A model generated the notes under the pieces. The model did not search any database and was not told the DNA's origin. It saw nothing but the letters and a program-made list of their open reading frames with translations. DNA of 64,000 nt, taken from contig CANLLF010000003.1 in NCBI GenBank assembly GCA_947491935.1, positions 768,397 through 832,396 of the forward strand. The letters run 5' to 3'. Origin of the DNA: an uncultured Roseicyclus sp. (lineage in GTDB: Bacteria; Pseudomonadota; Alphaproteobacteria; Rhodobacterales; Rhodobacteraceae). Below are positions 8,786-16,624 of this stretch, piece after piece (position 1 is the first letter of the stretch; each line of letters starts with the position of its first letter). Both the position numbers and the translations under genes were made by a program.

Positions 8786-9913
8786 CTACTCGTCGCCCTG
8801 CGCCTCGGCCCGGCTCTTGCCCGACACATCCATCGCCAGGACCGACGCCATCAACCCGTCAAGCGCACCGTCGAGTACCCCTTGCGTATCCGATGTCTCG
8901 TAGGACGTCCGCAAATCCTTCACCATCTGGTAGGGCTGCAGCACGTAAGATCGGATCTGGTTGCCCCAGCCCGCATCACCCGCATTCTCATGGGCCTCGT
9001 TCACAAGTGCGGATCGCTTGTCGAGCTCCATCTGGTAGAGCCGCGACTTCAGCGCCTTCATGGCAATATCGCGGTTCTGGTGTTGGGATTTTTCCGACGA
9101 GGTCACAACGATCCCGGTCGGATGGTGGGTGATGCGCACGGCGGAATCGGTGGTGTTCACATGCTGTCCGCCCGCGCCCGAGGAGCGATACGTGTCGATC
9201 CGGATATCGGACGGGTTCACTTCGATCTCGATATTGTCGTCGACCACCGGATAGACCTTCACCGAGGTGAACGACGTGTGGCGCTTGGCGGCGCTGTCAA
9301 AAGGCGAAATCCGCACCAGCCGGTGCACCCCGCTCTCGGATTTCAGCCAGCCATAGGCGTTGTGCCCCGAAATCTTGTAGACGGCGGATTTGATCCCCGC
9401 CTCTTCCCCCGGTGAAAATGACTGCAACTCGACGTCATAACCGCGCTTCTCGGCCCACCGCGTATACATCCGCGCCAGCATCGAGGCCCAGTCACAGCTC
9501 TCGGTCCCGCCCGCGCCGGAATTGATCTCCAGAAACGTATCGTTGCTGTCCGCCTCGCCATCCAGAAGCGCCTCCAGCTCCTTGGCGGCGGCCTCCTCCA
9601 CCAACGCGGCCAGCGCGGCCTCGGCCTCGGCCACAACTTCCGCGTCATCCTCCATCTCACCCAGCTCGATCAGCTCGGCATTGTCCTCCACACCTTGCTT
9701 GATCGTCTCGTAGGTTTTCAGCTTGTCGACCAGCATCTGCCGGTCGCGCATCAGCTTTTGCGCCTTTTCCTGATCGTTCCACAGGTTCGGGTCCTCGACC
9801 ATCGCGTTGAATTCCTCCAACCGATGCGGCGCGGTGTCGATATCCATCCGCTGGCCCAGAAGGGTCAGGGAGTTCTGGATTTTCTCGATATTGGCTTGCG
9901 TCTCGGCGCGCAT
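8786..9913 (-). CDS. prfB: Peptide chain release factor 2
   Basis: RF2 ends translation at UGA and UAA. The 375-residue protein has the stop-codon recognition tripeptide SPF (203-205) and the peptidyl-tRNA hydrolysis motif GGQ (248-250, in [10 protein letters not shown]). The whole protein reads in one frame, with no programmed +1 frameshift of the E. coli kind. ATG at 9913 ([11 protein letters not shown]) is preferred over an upstream in-frame ATG at 9928. It is downstream of the PBP1A gene on the same strand, with 79 nt between them. Confidence 0.97.
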   Translation of the reverse strand: MRAETQANIEKIQNSLTLLGQRMDIDTAPHRLEEFNAMVEDPNLWNDQEKAQKLMRDRQMLVDKLKTYETIKQGVEDNAELIELGEMEDDAEVVAEAEAALAALVEEAAAKELEALLDGEADSNDTFLEINSGAGGTESCDWASMLARMYTRWAEKRGYDVELQSFSPGEEAGIKSAVYKISGHNAYGWLKSESGVHRLVRISPFDSAAKRHTSFTSVKVYPVVDDNIEIEVNPSDIRIDTYRSSGAGGQHVNTTDSAVRITHHPTGIVVTSSEKSQHQNRDIAMKALKSRLYQMELDKRSALVNEAHENAGDAGWGNQIRSYVLQPYQMVKDLRTSYETSDTQGVLDGALDGLMASVLAMDVSGKSRAEAQGDE

Positions 9914-9992
9914 GGTCCGGCCCCTCAAAGTTGAATGGAGGAGAGATAGACCAGCGCCGCAGAACCCTCAAGCCGCGCCCGTGATGGCCCGA

Positions 9993-12557
9993 TTAGTAGA
10001 GGCCGCCGGAGCTGAGCGTGCCAAAGCCCGTGGCCGTGGGCACCCGCGCGGTATCGCCGTCGGAGGTTTCCACAAGGGCCCCCTGCCCGCCGCCGCCATT
10101 ATCCTCGTCGCCGCGCCCATAGATCGGGATGTCCGACGACATCGCCCAACCGCCATCGATGACCGACAAAAGCCCCTCGAACGGCGCCTCGCCCGCACGG
10201 AACAATTCGTACACGACATGCTCCCCCGATGCGCCCTCGGGAAGGCGCGCGCCGGAATAGCGGTCGATCGGATAGAACTGGCCACCTTCGGGCACCGGGA
10301 ATTCGCCCGAGCCGTATTCCTCGATCGCCTCCAGCATGAAGCGCTGGAAGACCGGGCCGCACATGCCGCCGCCCGACGCACCGCGCCCGAGGCTTTCGGG
10401 CTGGTCATAACCGATATAGCACCCCGCCACGATGTTGGAGGTGAAGCCCACAAACCACACATCGCGGGCATCGTTGGTGGTGCCGGTCTTGCCCGCCGTG
10501 GGAACAGGCAGGTTCACCGAGCCTGACGCCGTGCCGCGCTGCACCACGCCGCGCATCATCGAAGTCAGCTGATAGGCGGTGATCGGGTCAATCACCCGCT
10601 CGCGTGTCGAGACAATCCGCGGCGCCAGGCCGGGATCGAGCGAAGCCAGCTCACAATCCGGGCACAGGCGCTGATCGTGGCGATAGACCGTCTGGCCATA
10701 GCGATTCTGGATCCGGTCCACGAGGGTCGGCTCCACCCGCTCGCCGCCATTGGCGAACATGGCGTAGGCCGCCACCATGCGGAACAGCGTGGTTTCCTGG
10801 GATCCGAGCGCGTTGGCGAGGAACGGCTGCATGTCGTCATAGACGCCGAACCGTTCGGCGTAGCGCGCCACGGTTTCCATGCCCACATCCTGCGCCAGGC
10901 GCACGGTCATCAGGTTCCGCGAGCGTTCGATCCCGGTGCGGAGCGGCGATGGGCCGTAAAACTGGTTCGACGCGTTGGTCGGCCGCCAGATGCCGTCACC
11001 GGTCGCCACTTCGATCGGCGCATCGATCACGATGGTATTGGGCGAGTAACCCGAATCCAATGCGGCCGCGTAGACGAAGGGCTTGAACGACGATCCCGGC
11101 TGCCGGGTCGCCTGGGTGGCGCGGTTGAATGACGAATACTGGTAGGAGAACCCGCCCTGCATCGCCAGAACCCGGCCGGTATGGACATCCATCGCCATGA
11201 AGGCGCCCTGCACTTCCGGGATCTGGCGCAAGGTCCAGCGGATGAAGCTGCCGTCGCTATCGCTGGTCATCCGGCGCACATGCACCACGTCGCCCACGGA
11301 GAGCAGATCACCGGCCACCCGCGCGGTGTTGCCGCGAGAGCCATCCTCGTTCAGCGGTCGCGCCCAAGTGACGTCTTCCGCGGGGATGAAATGGCCATCC
11401 TCGTCATCCTCAACCCCCTCGATCCCGATCCGGGCAGAGCTGTCGCCGACCTGAAGCACCACGGCGGCGAACCAGCCATCCACATCGCGGGCGATATCGG
11501 CGGAGGCCAGCGCCGCGCGCCAGGTGGCTTCCTCCTCCAACAGCGACGGATCGATGGTGTCGACCGCACCGCGCCAGGTACCCAGATTGCGGTCATACCG
11601 CTCCAGCGCCCGCCGCAGCGAGGCTTCGGCCACTTCCTGCAAGCTCTCGTCCATGGTGGACCGCACCGCAAAGCCACCGGAGAAGAACTCGTCGGCGCCG
11701 TATTCGGCGGAAAGCTGGCGGCGGATCTCGTCAGTAAAGTAATTGCGCGGCGGACGATCCAGCCGATAAGCCTCCAGATGGCCGCCCTGCACGGTTTCGA
11801 GCGGCGTTGCCTGGGCGGCCTCCATCTCCTCCAACGAGACGTAACCGTTTTCATACATCTCCCGCAGGACATAATTGCGCCGCGCAATCGCGCGTTCGTA
11901 GTCGTTGACCGGATGGAACCGCGAGGGCGCCTGCGGAAGCGCGGCCAGATAGGCCACCTGTTCCAGCGTCAGATCTTCCAGCGTCGCGTTGAAATAGGTC
12001 TGCGCCGCGGCGGTGACGCCGTAGGAATTCTGGCCCAGGAAAATCTCGTTCAGATACAGCTCCAGAATGCGGTCCTTGCTCAGCGTGCGTTCGATCCGCG
12101 CGGCAAGGATGATCTCGCGTACCTTGCGTTCCACGGTCCGCGACCCGTCGAGCAGGAAGTTCTTCATCACCTGCTGGGTGATGGTCGAGGCACCGCGCAC
12201 ATCGCGGCCCCGCGACCGCACGGCATCCACAAACGCCGCTGCAATGGCGCGCGGGTCGTAACCCGCATGGTTGTAGAAGTTGCGATCTTCGGCCGACACG
12301 AAGGCGAAGGCCACCAGATCCGGGATCTCTTCAGCGGGCGTGAACAAGCGACGCTCGGTGGCAAATTCATCCACGATCATGCCCTGCCGCGAATAGATCC
12401 GGCTGATGGTGGGTGGGGCATAGTTCGCCAGTGTTTCATGGTCCGGCAGACCGCGCGAAAACAGGAAGATCAACCCGCCGATGCCAATTGCCGAAAAGAC
12501 GAGGCCCAGGGTGATGGCACTGAAAATCGCGCCGAAAAAACCGATAATGAATCGCAT
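9993..12557 (-). CDS. mrcA: Penicillin-binding protein 1A, bifunctional class A PBP
   Basis: An 854-residue inner-membrane enzyme that polymerises glycan strands (GT51 domain) and cross-links peptides (transpeptidase). After an N-terminal anchor (MRFIIGFFGAIFSAITLG) come the GT51 motifs EDRNFYNHAG, with the catalytic Glu, and GASTITQQVMKNF. Next is an OB-like insert, then the transpeptidase motifs S489-S-F-K (PGSSFKPF), SRN and KTGTT. All catalytic motifs are intact. The start is set at ATG 12557, since upstream in-frame codons would be non-standard. It probably shares a transcript with amiC upstream only if the divergent methyltransferase is ignored; the arrangement amiC / methyltransferase / mrcA / prfB looks like an insertion into a common amiC-mrcA-prfB order. 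Confidence 0.97.
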   Translation of the reverse strand: MRFIIGFFGAIFSAITLGLVFSAIGIGGLIFLFSRGLPDHETLANYAPPTISRIYSRQGMIVDEFATERRLFTPAEEIPDLVAFAFVSAEDRNFYNHAGYDPRAIAAAFVDAVRSRGRDVRGASTITQQVMKNFLLDGSRTVERKVREIILAARIERTLSKDRILELYLNEIFLGQNSYGVTAAAQTYFNATLEDLTLEQVAYLAALPQAPSRFHPVNDYERAIARRNYVLREMYENGYVSLEEMEAAQATPLETVQGGHLEAYRLDRPPRNYFTDEIRRQLSAEYGADEFFSGGFAVRSTMDESLQEVAEASLRRALERYDRNLGTWRGAVDTIDPSLLEEEATWRAALASADIARDVDGWFAAVVLQVGDSSARIGIEGVEDDEDGHFIPAEDVTWARPLNEDGSRGNTARVAGDLLSVGDVVHVRRMTSDSDGSFIRWTLRQIPEVQGAFMAMDVHTGRVLAMQGGFSYQYSSFNRATQATRQPGSSFKPFVYAAALDSGYSPNTIVIDAPIEVATGDGIWRPTNASNQFYGPSPLRTGIERSRNLMTVRLAQDVGMETVARYAERFGVYDDMQPFLANALGSQETTLFRMVAAYAMFANGGERVEPTLVDRIQNRYGQTVYRHDQRLCPDCELASLDPGLAPRIVSTRERVIDPITAYQLTSMMRGVVQRGTASGSVNLPVPTAGKTGTTNDARDVWFVGFTSNIVAGCYIGYDQPESLGRGASGGGMCGPVFQRFMLEAIEEYGSGEFPVPEGGQFYPIDRYSGARLPEGASGEHVVYELFRAGEAPFEGLLSVIDGGWAMSSDIPIYGRGDEDNGGGGQGALVETSDGDTARVPTATGFGTLSSGGLY

Positions 12558-12667
12558 GATGGTGACTGCCGTTCCCAATTATGTCCCTCGTATACGCGGG
12601 CGCGCGAGGCGGGTCAAAAGCCGAAGGCGGGTTTTTGCCGCGCCGGGCATGGGTTAGGATCACAAAC

Positions 12668-13270
12668 ATGGGACCGGGCGACATTCTGCAGACCTATGAG
12701 CGTGAGGCCGTGACCTGGGCTCGCCAGCGCAACCAATCCCTATGGGAACGCCCCGCGCTGGACGCCTGCGTGGCCGGGCGTGACGGGCCGCTCTCGGTGC
12801 TGGATCTGGGATGCGGGTCGGGCCAGCCCATCGCCCAGTGGTTCGTGGCCCGCGGCGATCGCGTGACCGGCGTGGATGGCGCCGAGGCGATGGTGGAAGA
12901 AGCCCGCAGCCGGGTGCCGGATCTGGAGGTGATCCACGCGGACATGCGGGGCCTTTCGATGGGCCGGACCTTCGACATCATCTTGGCGTTCAACAGTTTC
13001 TTTCACCTGAACCCGACAGATCAGCGCGCTATGTTCCCGGTTTTCGCCACCCATGCCGCCGCCGATGCACGCCTGTTGCTTACAACCGGGCCCGCCGCCG
13101 GGGAGGCGCAGGGAACCGTCGGTGGATCAAGCGTCTACCACGCGAGCCTTGCGCCCGATGAATACCGCGCGCTGCTTACGGAATACGGTTTCGATGTGGT
13201 CTGGTTCCGGCCCAACGACCCGGAGCTTAAGGGCCACAGCGTCTGGCTGGCGCGGTTCATTGGCGCCTGA
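12668..13270 (+). CDS. Class I SAM-dependent methyltransferase
   Basis: A 200-residue Rossmann-fold methyltransferase. Motif I is VLDLGCGSGQPIAQW (SAM binding), followed by an acidic motif II (VTGVDGAEAMVEEA) and VIHADMRGL; the IILAFNSFFHL segment is typical of the Methyltransf_11/25 group. ATG at 12668 has an AGGA site 7 nt upstream; a longer frame to 12581 lies in the PBP1A promoter region. The substrate cannot be told. It sits between convergent amiC (14-nt overlap of the ends) and divergent mrcA. Confidence 0.88.
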   Translation: MGPGDILQTYEREAVTWARQRNQSLWERPALDACVAGRDGPLSVLDLGCGSGQPIAQWFVARGDRVTGVDGAEAMVEEARSRVPDLEVIHADMRGLSMGRTFDIILAFNSFFHLNPTDQRAMFPVFATHAAADARLLLTTGPAAGEAQGTVGGSSVYHASLAPDEYRALLTEYGFDVVWFRPNDPELKGHSVWLARFIGA

Positions 13271-14465
13271 GCGCCGCGGCGGCGGCATCTGCATCGGCCC
13301 AGTCGATCACTGCACCGGTCACGGCGGCCTGCATCTGTGCGCGCCAATCGGCATCGAGGATGTTTTCAAGGTCTCCGCCTTCGCTGAGGAACCCGATTTC
13401 CAGCAGGACAGCGGGGAAATCAGCCGCCTTCAGCACTGAAAACGCGCCTTCGCTCCGCGGTTGAGCGTGCAGATCAAGCCCCGTAGTTTCAATGGCTTGC
13501 ACCAAAATATCAGCGAAAGCCCGGGCCCTGGGCGCGGTTTCCGCGCGCACCAGATCCATCAGCACCGACGCCACCTCATCATCCGTCCCTGACAGATCCA
13601 CCCCCTGCAACAGATCGGCGCGATCGTGCTGTTCGGCCAACGCTGCGGTTGCGGCATCAGAGGCGGTATCGGCCAGGGTGTAGACGGTTGCCCCCTGCGC
13701 GCGGCCCTCGGCGATGGCATCGGCGTGGAGCGAGATGAACAGATCTGCCCCCGCCGCGCGGGCCAGTGTGACGCGGGTGGGTAGCGGCACGAAAATGTCG
13801 GCATCGCGCGTCATGACAACCTCAATCCGGCCCGTGCGGCGCATCACTTCACGCAATTCACGGGCGAAGGACAGGATCAGATCGGCCTCGGAATACCCCT
13901 CGCGGAGCGCGCCGGGATCGACGCCACCATGGCCGGGATCGAGCATGACGACCAACGTGTCGTCGCCCGCGGGCGCGGGCGCTTCCGTCACCACGGGCAG
14001 CAACACACCGCTGACGCCGGGCGGGGGGCCGGAGGCGGCGGCGAAGCTATCGGCATCTGTCGGTGCGAGGGTCAGCGTCACGATGGCCTGCCCCGATACC
14101 GGATCCGTCCGCATGGCCGCGATCTCCGGCACCATGGGCTGCAAGAGCGTCAGGACCATGCGGGACCAGCCGGGCGTGGATGCGCCACCCATCGCGACAC
14201 CGTCCACCGGGACCGCGCGGTTGAAATCCCCGGGCAAGGTCGCGAAATCCACCTCCCGGAAATCCAGGATCACGCGCATGGGGTCGTCCAGCGTGAACAC
14301 CCGGAACGGCACCGGCTGCGACAGCGACAGTTCCAGATCCACACCCTCGCTGCTGCCGCTGAGCGATGAGCCCTCGGGCAAGGCGCGGGCAAGCGCACCG
14401 AGCGATTGCGCGGCCAGCGGCGCACCGAGGCACAGGAGGGCGAAGATCAGGACTGCTCTGAACAC
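13257..14465 (-). CDS. amiC: N-acetylmuramoyl-L-alanine amidase with AMIN domain (AmiC type)
   Basis: A 402-residue periplasmic zinc amidase that cuts the MurNAc-L-Ala bond, usually during daughter-cell separation. It starts at GTG with a signal peptide (residues 1-20, ending APLAAQ). An AMIN domain (about 38-135) for septal targeting follows, then the Amidase_3 catalytic domain from about 170. Zinc ligands H179 (LDPGHGG), E193 and H247 (SLHADA) and the catalytic E356 (LLEIGFLS) are all present. The insert between H247 and E356 may be the autoinhibitory helix that EnvC-like activators displace. The neighbourhood with PBP1A is conserved in Rhodobacterales. Confidence 0.95.
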   Translation of the reverse strand: MFRAVLIFALLCLGAPLAAQSLGALARALPEGSSLSGSSEGVDLELSLSQPVPFRVFTLDDPMRVILDFREVDFATLPGDFNRAVPVDGVAMGGASTPGWSRMVLTLLQPMVPEIAAMRTDPVSGQAIVTLTLAPTDADSFAAASGPPPGVSGVLLPVVTEAPAPAGDDTLVVMLDPGHGGVDPGALREGYSEADLILSFARELREVMRRTGRIEVVMTRDADIFVPLPTRVTLARAAGADLFISLHADAIAEGRAQGATVYTLADTASDAATAALAEQHDRADLLQGVDLSGTDDEVASVLMDLVRAETAPRARAFADILVQAIETTGLDLHAQPRSEGAFSVLKAADFPAVLLEIGFLSEGGDLENILDADWRAQMQAAVTGAVIDWADADAAAAALRRQ

Positions 14466-14547
14466 GGCTTGATGATCCGTTTGATGGGTTGGCCCGCACC
14501 TGCGGTTGCGCCGGATGCTAGCAAGGAAGCCGGGCGGCCTCTAGGGC

Positions 14548-15693
14548 CTACCGCCCATCCATGAAGGCGATCAGGCGGGCCACGCCCTCCTCGATATCGG
14601 CGGTGCTGCGGGCATAGGAGAAGCGCAGCGTCCCTGCCCCGCGGGTTTTATCGAAATCGAGACCCGGCGTCACGGCCACACCGGCCTCGGCAAGGATCTG
14701 TTCGGCGAAGGCGCGGGCATCATCTGTATAGGCGCTCACATCGGCATAGATGTAGAACGCCCCGTCAGCGGGCGCGGATGTGCCAAGGCCCGCCTCGGCC
14801 AGCCCGTTCAGAAGGATCTGCCGGTTTGTCGCATAGGTGTCGCGGTGCCCGTCAAGTTCCGCCCTGCCGTCGGGCGTCAGCGCGCCGAGGGCCGCGATCT
14901 GGGCGGCATGGGGCGGGCAGATGAACATGTTCTGGGCCAGCCGCTCGATAATCCGCACGTGATCGGGCGGCACCACCATCCAGCCGAGCCGCCAGCCGGT
15001 CATTGAGAAATACTTGGAGAAGGAATTGATGACATAGACATCATCGGTGATTTCCAGCGCGCTGACGGCCCGGCCCTCATATTGCAGCCCGTGGTAAATC
15101 TCATCTGAAATCAGGGAGATGGAGCGCGACGTGCAGGCATCACTTAAGGCGCGCAGTTCCGGCTCGAAGAGCATCGTGCCGGTCGGATTGGCGGGGCTGG
15201 CGACGATCAGCCCTTCAAGGTTGTCATCCAGATGGTCCGGCGTCGGCTGAAACCGGGTTTCGGCATGGGTCTGCAGGCCCACGGGCTCCAGCGACAGAGC
15301 GGTGAGGATCTGGCGATACGACGGATAGCACGGCTCACCCAGACCCACCCGCGCGCCGGCATCGAACAGCGCGGTGAAGGCCAGCAGGAACGCGCCCGAG
15401 GCGCCCGCCGTCAGCACCACGCGCGACGGGTCCAGATCCAGATCGTACCATTCGCCGTAAAGCTGCGCGATCCCGGCCCGCAGATCCGGGCGCCCCAACG
15501 CAACCGTATAGCCAAGCGGCCCCGCCTCCATCTCATCGGCCAGCCGCCGCCGCGCGGCCAGCGGCGCGCCGGTGCCGGGTTGGCCCACTTCCATATGGAT
15601 CACGTGGCGCCCGGCCTCTTCGGCAGCGCGGGCCTGCTCCATCACGTCCATCACAATGAAAGGATCGACAAGCGCGCGGGTTGAATGTCGCAT
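14548..15693 (-). CDS. Class I/II (fold type I) PLP-dependent aminotransferase
   Basis: A 381-residue transaminase. Visible family motifs are ASPANPTG (substrate carboxylate and PLP region), ISDEIYHGLQY, with the Asp and Tyr contacting PLP, and the Schiff-base lysine in NSFSKYFSMTGWRLGW. The N-terminus (VMEQARAAEEAGRHVIHMEVGQPG) and overall length fit the aspartate/tyrosine aminotransferase-like subgroup. The substrate is not assignable. The ATG at 15693 is the first plausible start. It is separated from amiC by 82 nt on the same strand and is divergent from the DsbA-like gene. Confidence 0.92.
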   Translation of the reverse strand: MRHSTRALVDPFIVMDVMEQARAAEEAGRHVIHMEVGQPGTGAPLAARRRLADEMEAGPLGYTVALGRPDLRAGIAQLYGEWYDLDLDPSRVVLTAGASGAFLLAFTALFDAGARVGLGEPCYPSYRQILTALSLEPVGLQTHAETRFQPTPDHLDDNLEGLIVASPANPTGTMLFEPELRALSDACTSRSISLISDEIYHGLQYEGRAVSALEITDDVYVINSFSKYFSMTGWRLGWMVVPPDHVRIIERLAQNMFICPPHAAQIAALGALTPDGRAELDGHRDTYATNRQILLNGLAEAGLGTSAPADGAFYIYADVSAYTDDARAFAEQILAEAGVAVTPGLDFDKTRGAGTLRFSYARSTADIEEGVARLIAFMDGR

Positions 15694-15814
15694 CGGGGCA
15701 CCTCAAGCTTTGGGCAGGGTGAAATCAGCCGAGGCCGTCCGCGTCAATGGGCGCGGGGTGGCGGCGGGCGCGGGATATGGTAGGTTCTGCGCCGGACCGG
15801 TAACGGAGATTTTG

Positions 15815-16567
15815 ATGAAACGATTGATGTTAGGGGTGGCAAGTGCCGCCCTGATGACGCTGCCCGCCCTGGCCACGGATATCGGCGATATGGATGCCGC
15901 CGAACGACAGGCCTTCCGCGAGGAGGTGCGCGCCTATCTGCTTGAGAACCCGCAGGTTCTGATGGAGGCCATCGCGGTGCTGGAGGAACAGCAGGCCGTG
16001 GCCGAGGCCGAGGCGCAGCAACTGGCCGTGATCGAAAACGAAGATGCACTTTTCAATTCGGCCTTCGATCATGTGGGCGGCAACCTCGACGGCGACGTGG
16101 TGATCGTGGAATTCCTCGATTATCGCTGCTCGTTCTGCCGCCGCGCCCATCCCGAAGTAACGGAACTGGTCGAGGGTGACGGAAATATCCGCATCATCAC
16201 CAAGGAATTTCCGATCCTGGGCGAACAATCCGTGCTGGCCTCCCGCTTTGCCATCGCCACGCGGATTGCGCTGGGGGGGCAGGCCTATGAGCTGGTCAGC
16301 GACGGCCTGATGAACCTGCGCGCCGACGTGACAGAGCTGGCGCTGGCGCGGCTGGCGACCGATCTGGGCCTCGACAGCACGGCGATCTTCGAGGCGATGG
16401 AGGATCCGCTGGTGCAGACCACGATCGACTACAATTACGAGCTGGCGCAGCGGATGGGCATCACCGGGACGCCGTCCTTCGTGTTCGGCGATCAATTGGT
16501 GCAAGGTTATGTGCCGCTGCCGAACATGCAGGACATCGTGAGCCTCATTCGCGACACGGCAGAGTAA
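15815..16567 (+). CDS. DsbA-family periplasmic thiol:disulfide oxidoreductase (Com1/DsbA-like)
   Basis: A 250-residue secreted protein with a signal peptide (residues 1-20, ending LPALA-TD). The thioredoxin-fold active site is C105-S-F-C108, the cis-Pro loop is GTPSFVFG, and an N-terminal helical segment (24-78) is typical of the Com1/ScsC/BdbD-like group. It is expected to introduce or isomerise disulfides in secreted proteins. ATG at 15815 follows an ACGGAG site; a longer frame exists but would run antisense through the aminotransferase start. It is followed by a strong bidirectional terminator shared with rne. Confidence 0.93.
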   Translation: MKRLMLGVASAALMTLPALATDIGDMDAAERQAFREEVRAYLLENPQVLMEAIAVLEEQQAVAEAEAQQLAVIENEDALFNSAFDHVGGNLDGDVVIVEFLDYRCSFCRRAHPEVTELVEGDGNIRIITKEFPILGEQSVLASRFAIATRIALGGQAYELVSDGLMNLRADVTELALARLATDLGLDSTAIFEAMEDPLVQTTIDYNYELAQRMGITGTPSFVFGDQLVQGYVPLPNMQDIVSLIRDTAE

Positions 16568-16590
16568 GACGTCGCGGGCCTGAATGCAGA

Positions 16591-16615
16591 AAGGGCGCCC
16601 GATTGAGGCGCCCTT
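16591..16615. terminator. Bidirectional intrinsic terminator between the DsbA-like gene and rne
   Basis: Perfect 9-bp stem AAGGGCGCC (16591-16599) / GGCGCCCTT (16607-16615) with loop CGATTGA. It lies between the convergent stop codons of the DsbA-like gene (16567) and rne (16625). T-rich sequence (CTTGTTGG) follows on the plus strand. Confidence 0.8.
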
Positions 16616-16624
16616 CTTGTTGGA

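Noticed and set aside
8786-9913. Programmed frameshift in prfB
   Set aside because: RF2 reads through in one frame with no in-frame UGA or slippery CUUUGA region; autoregulation by frameshift is absent.
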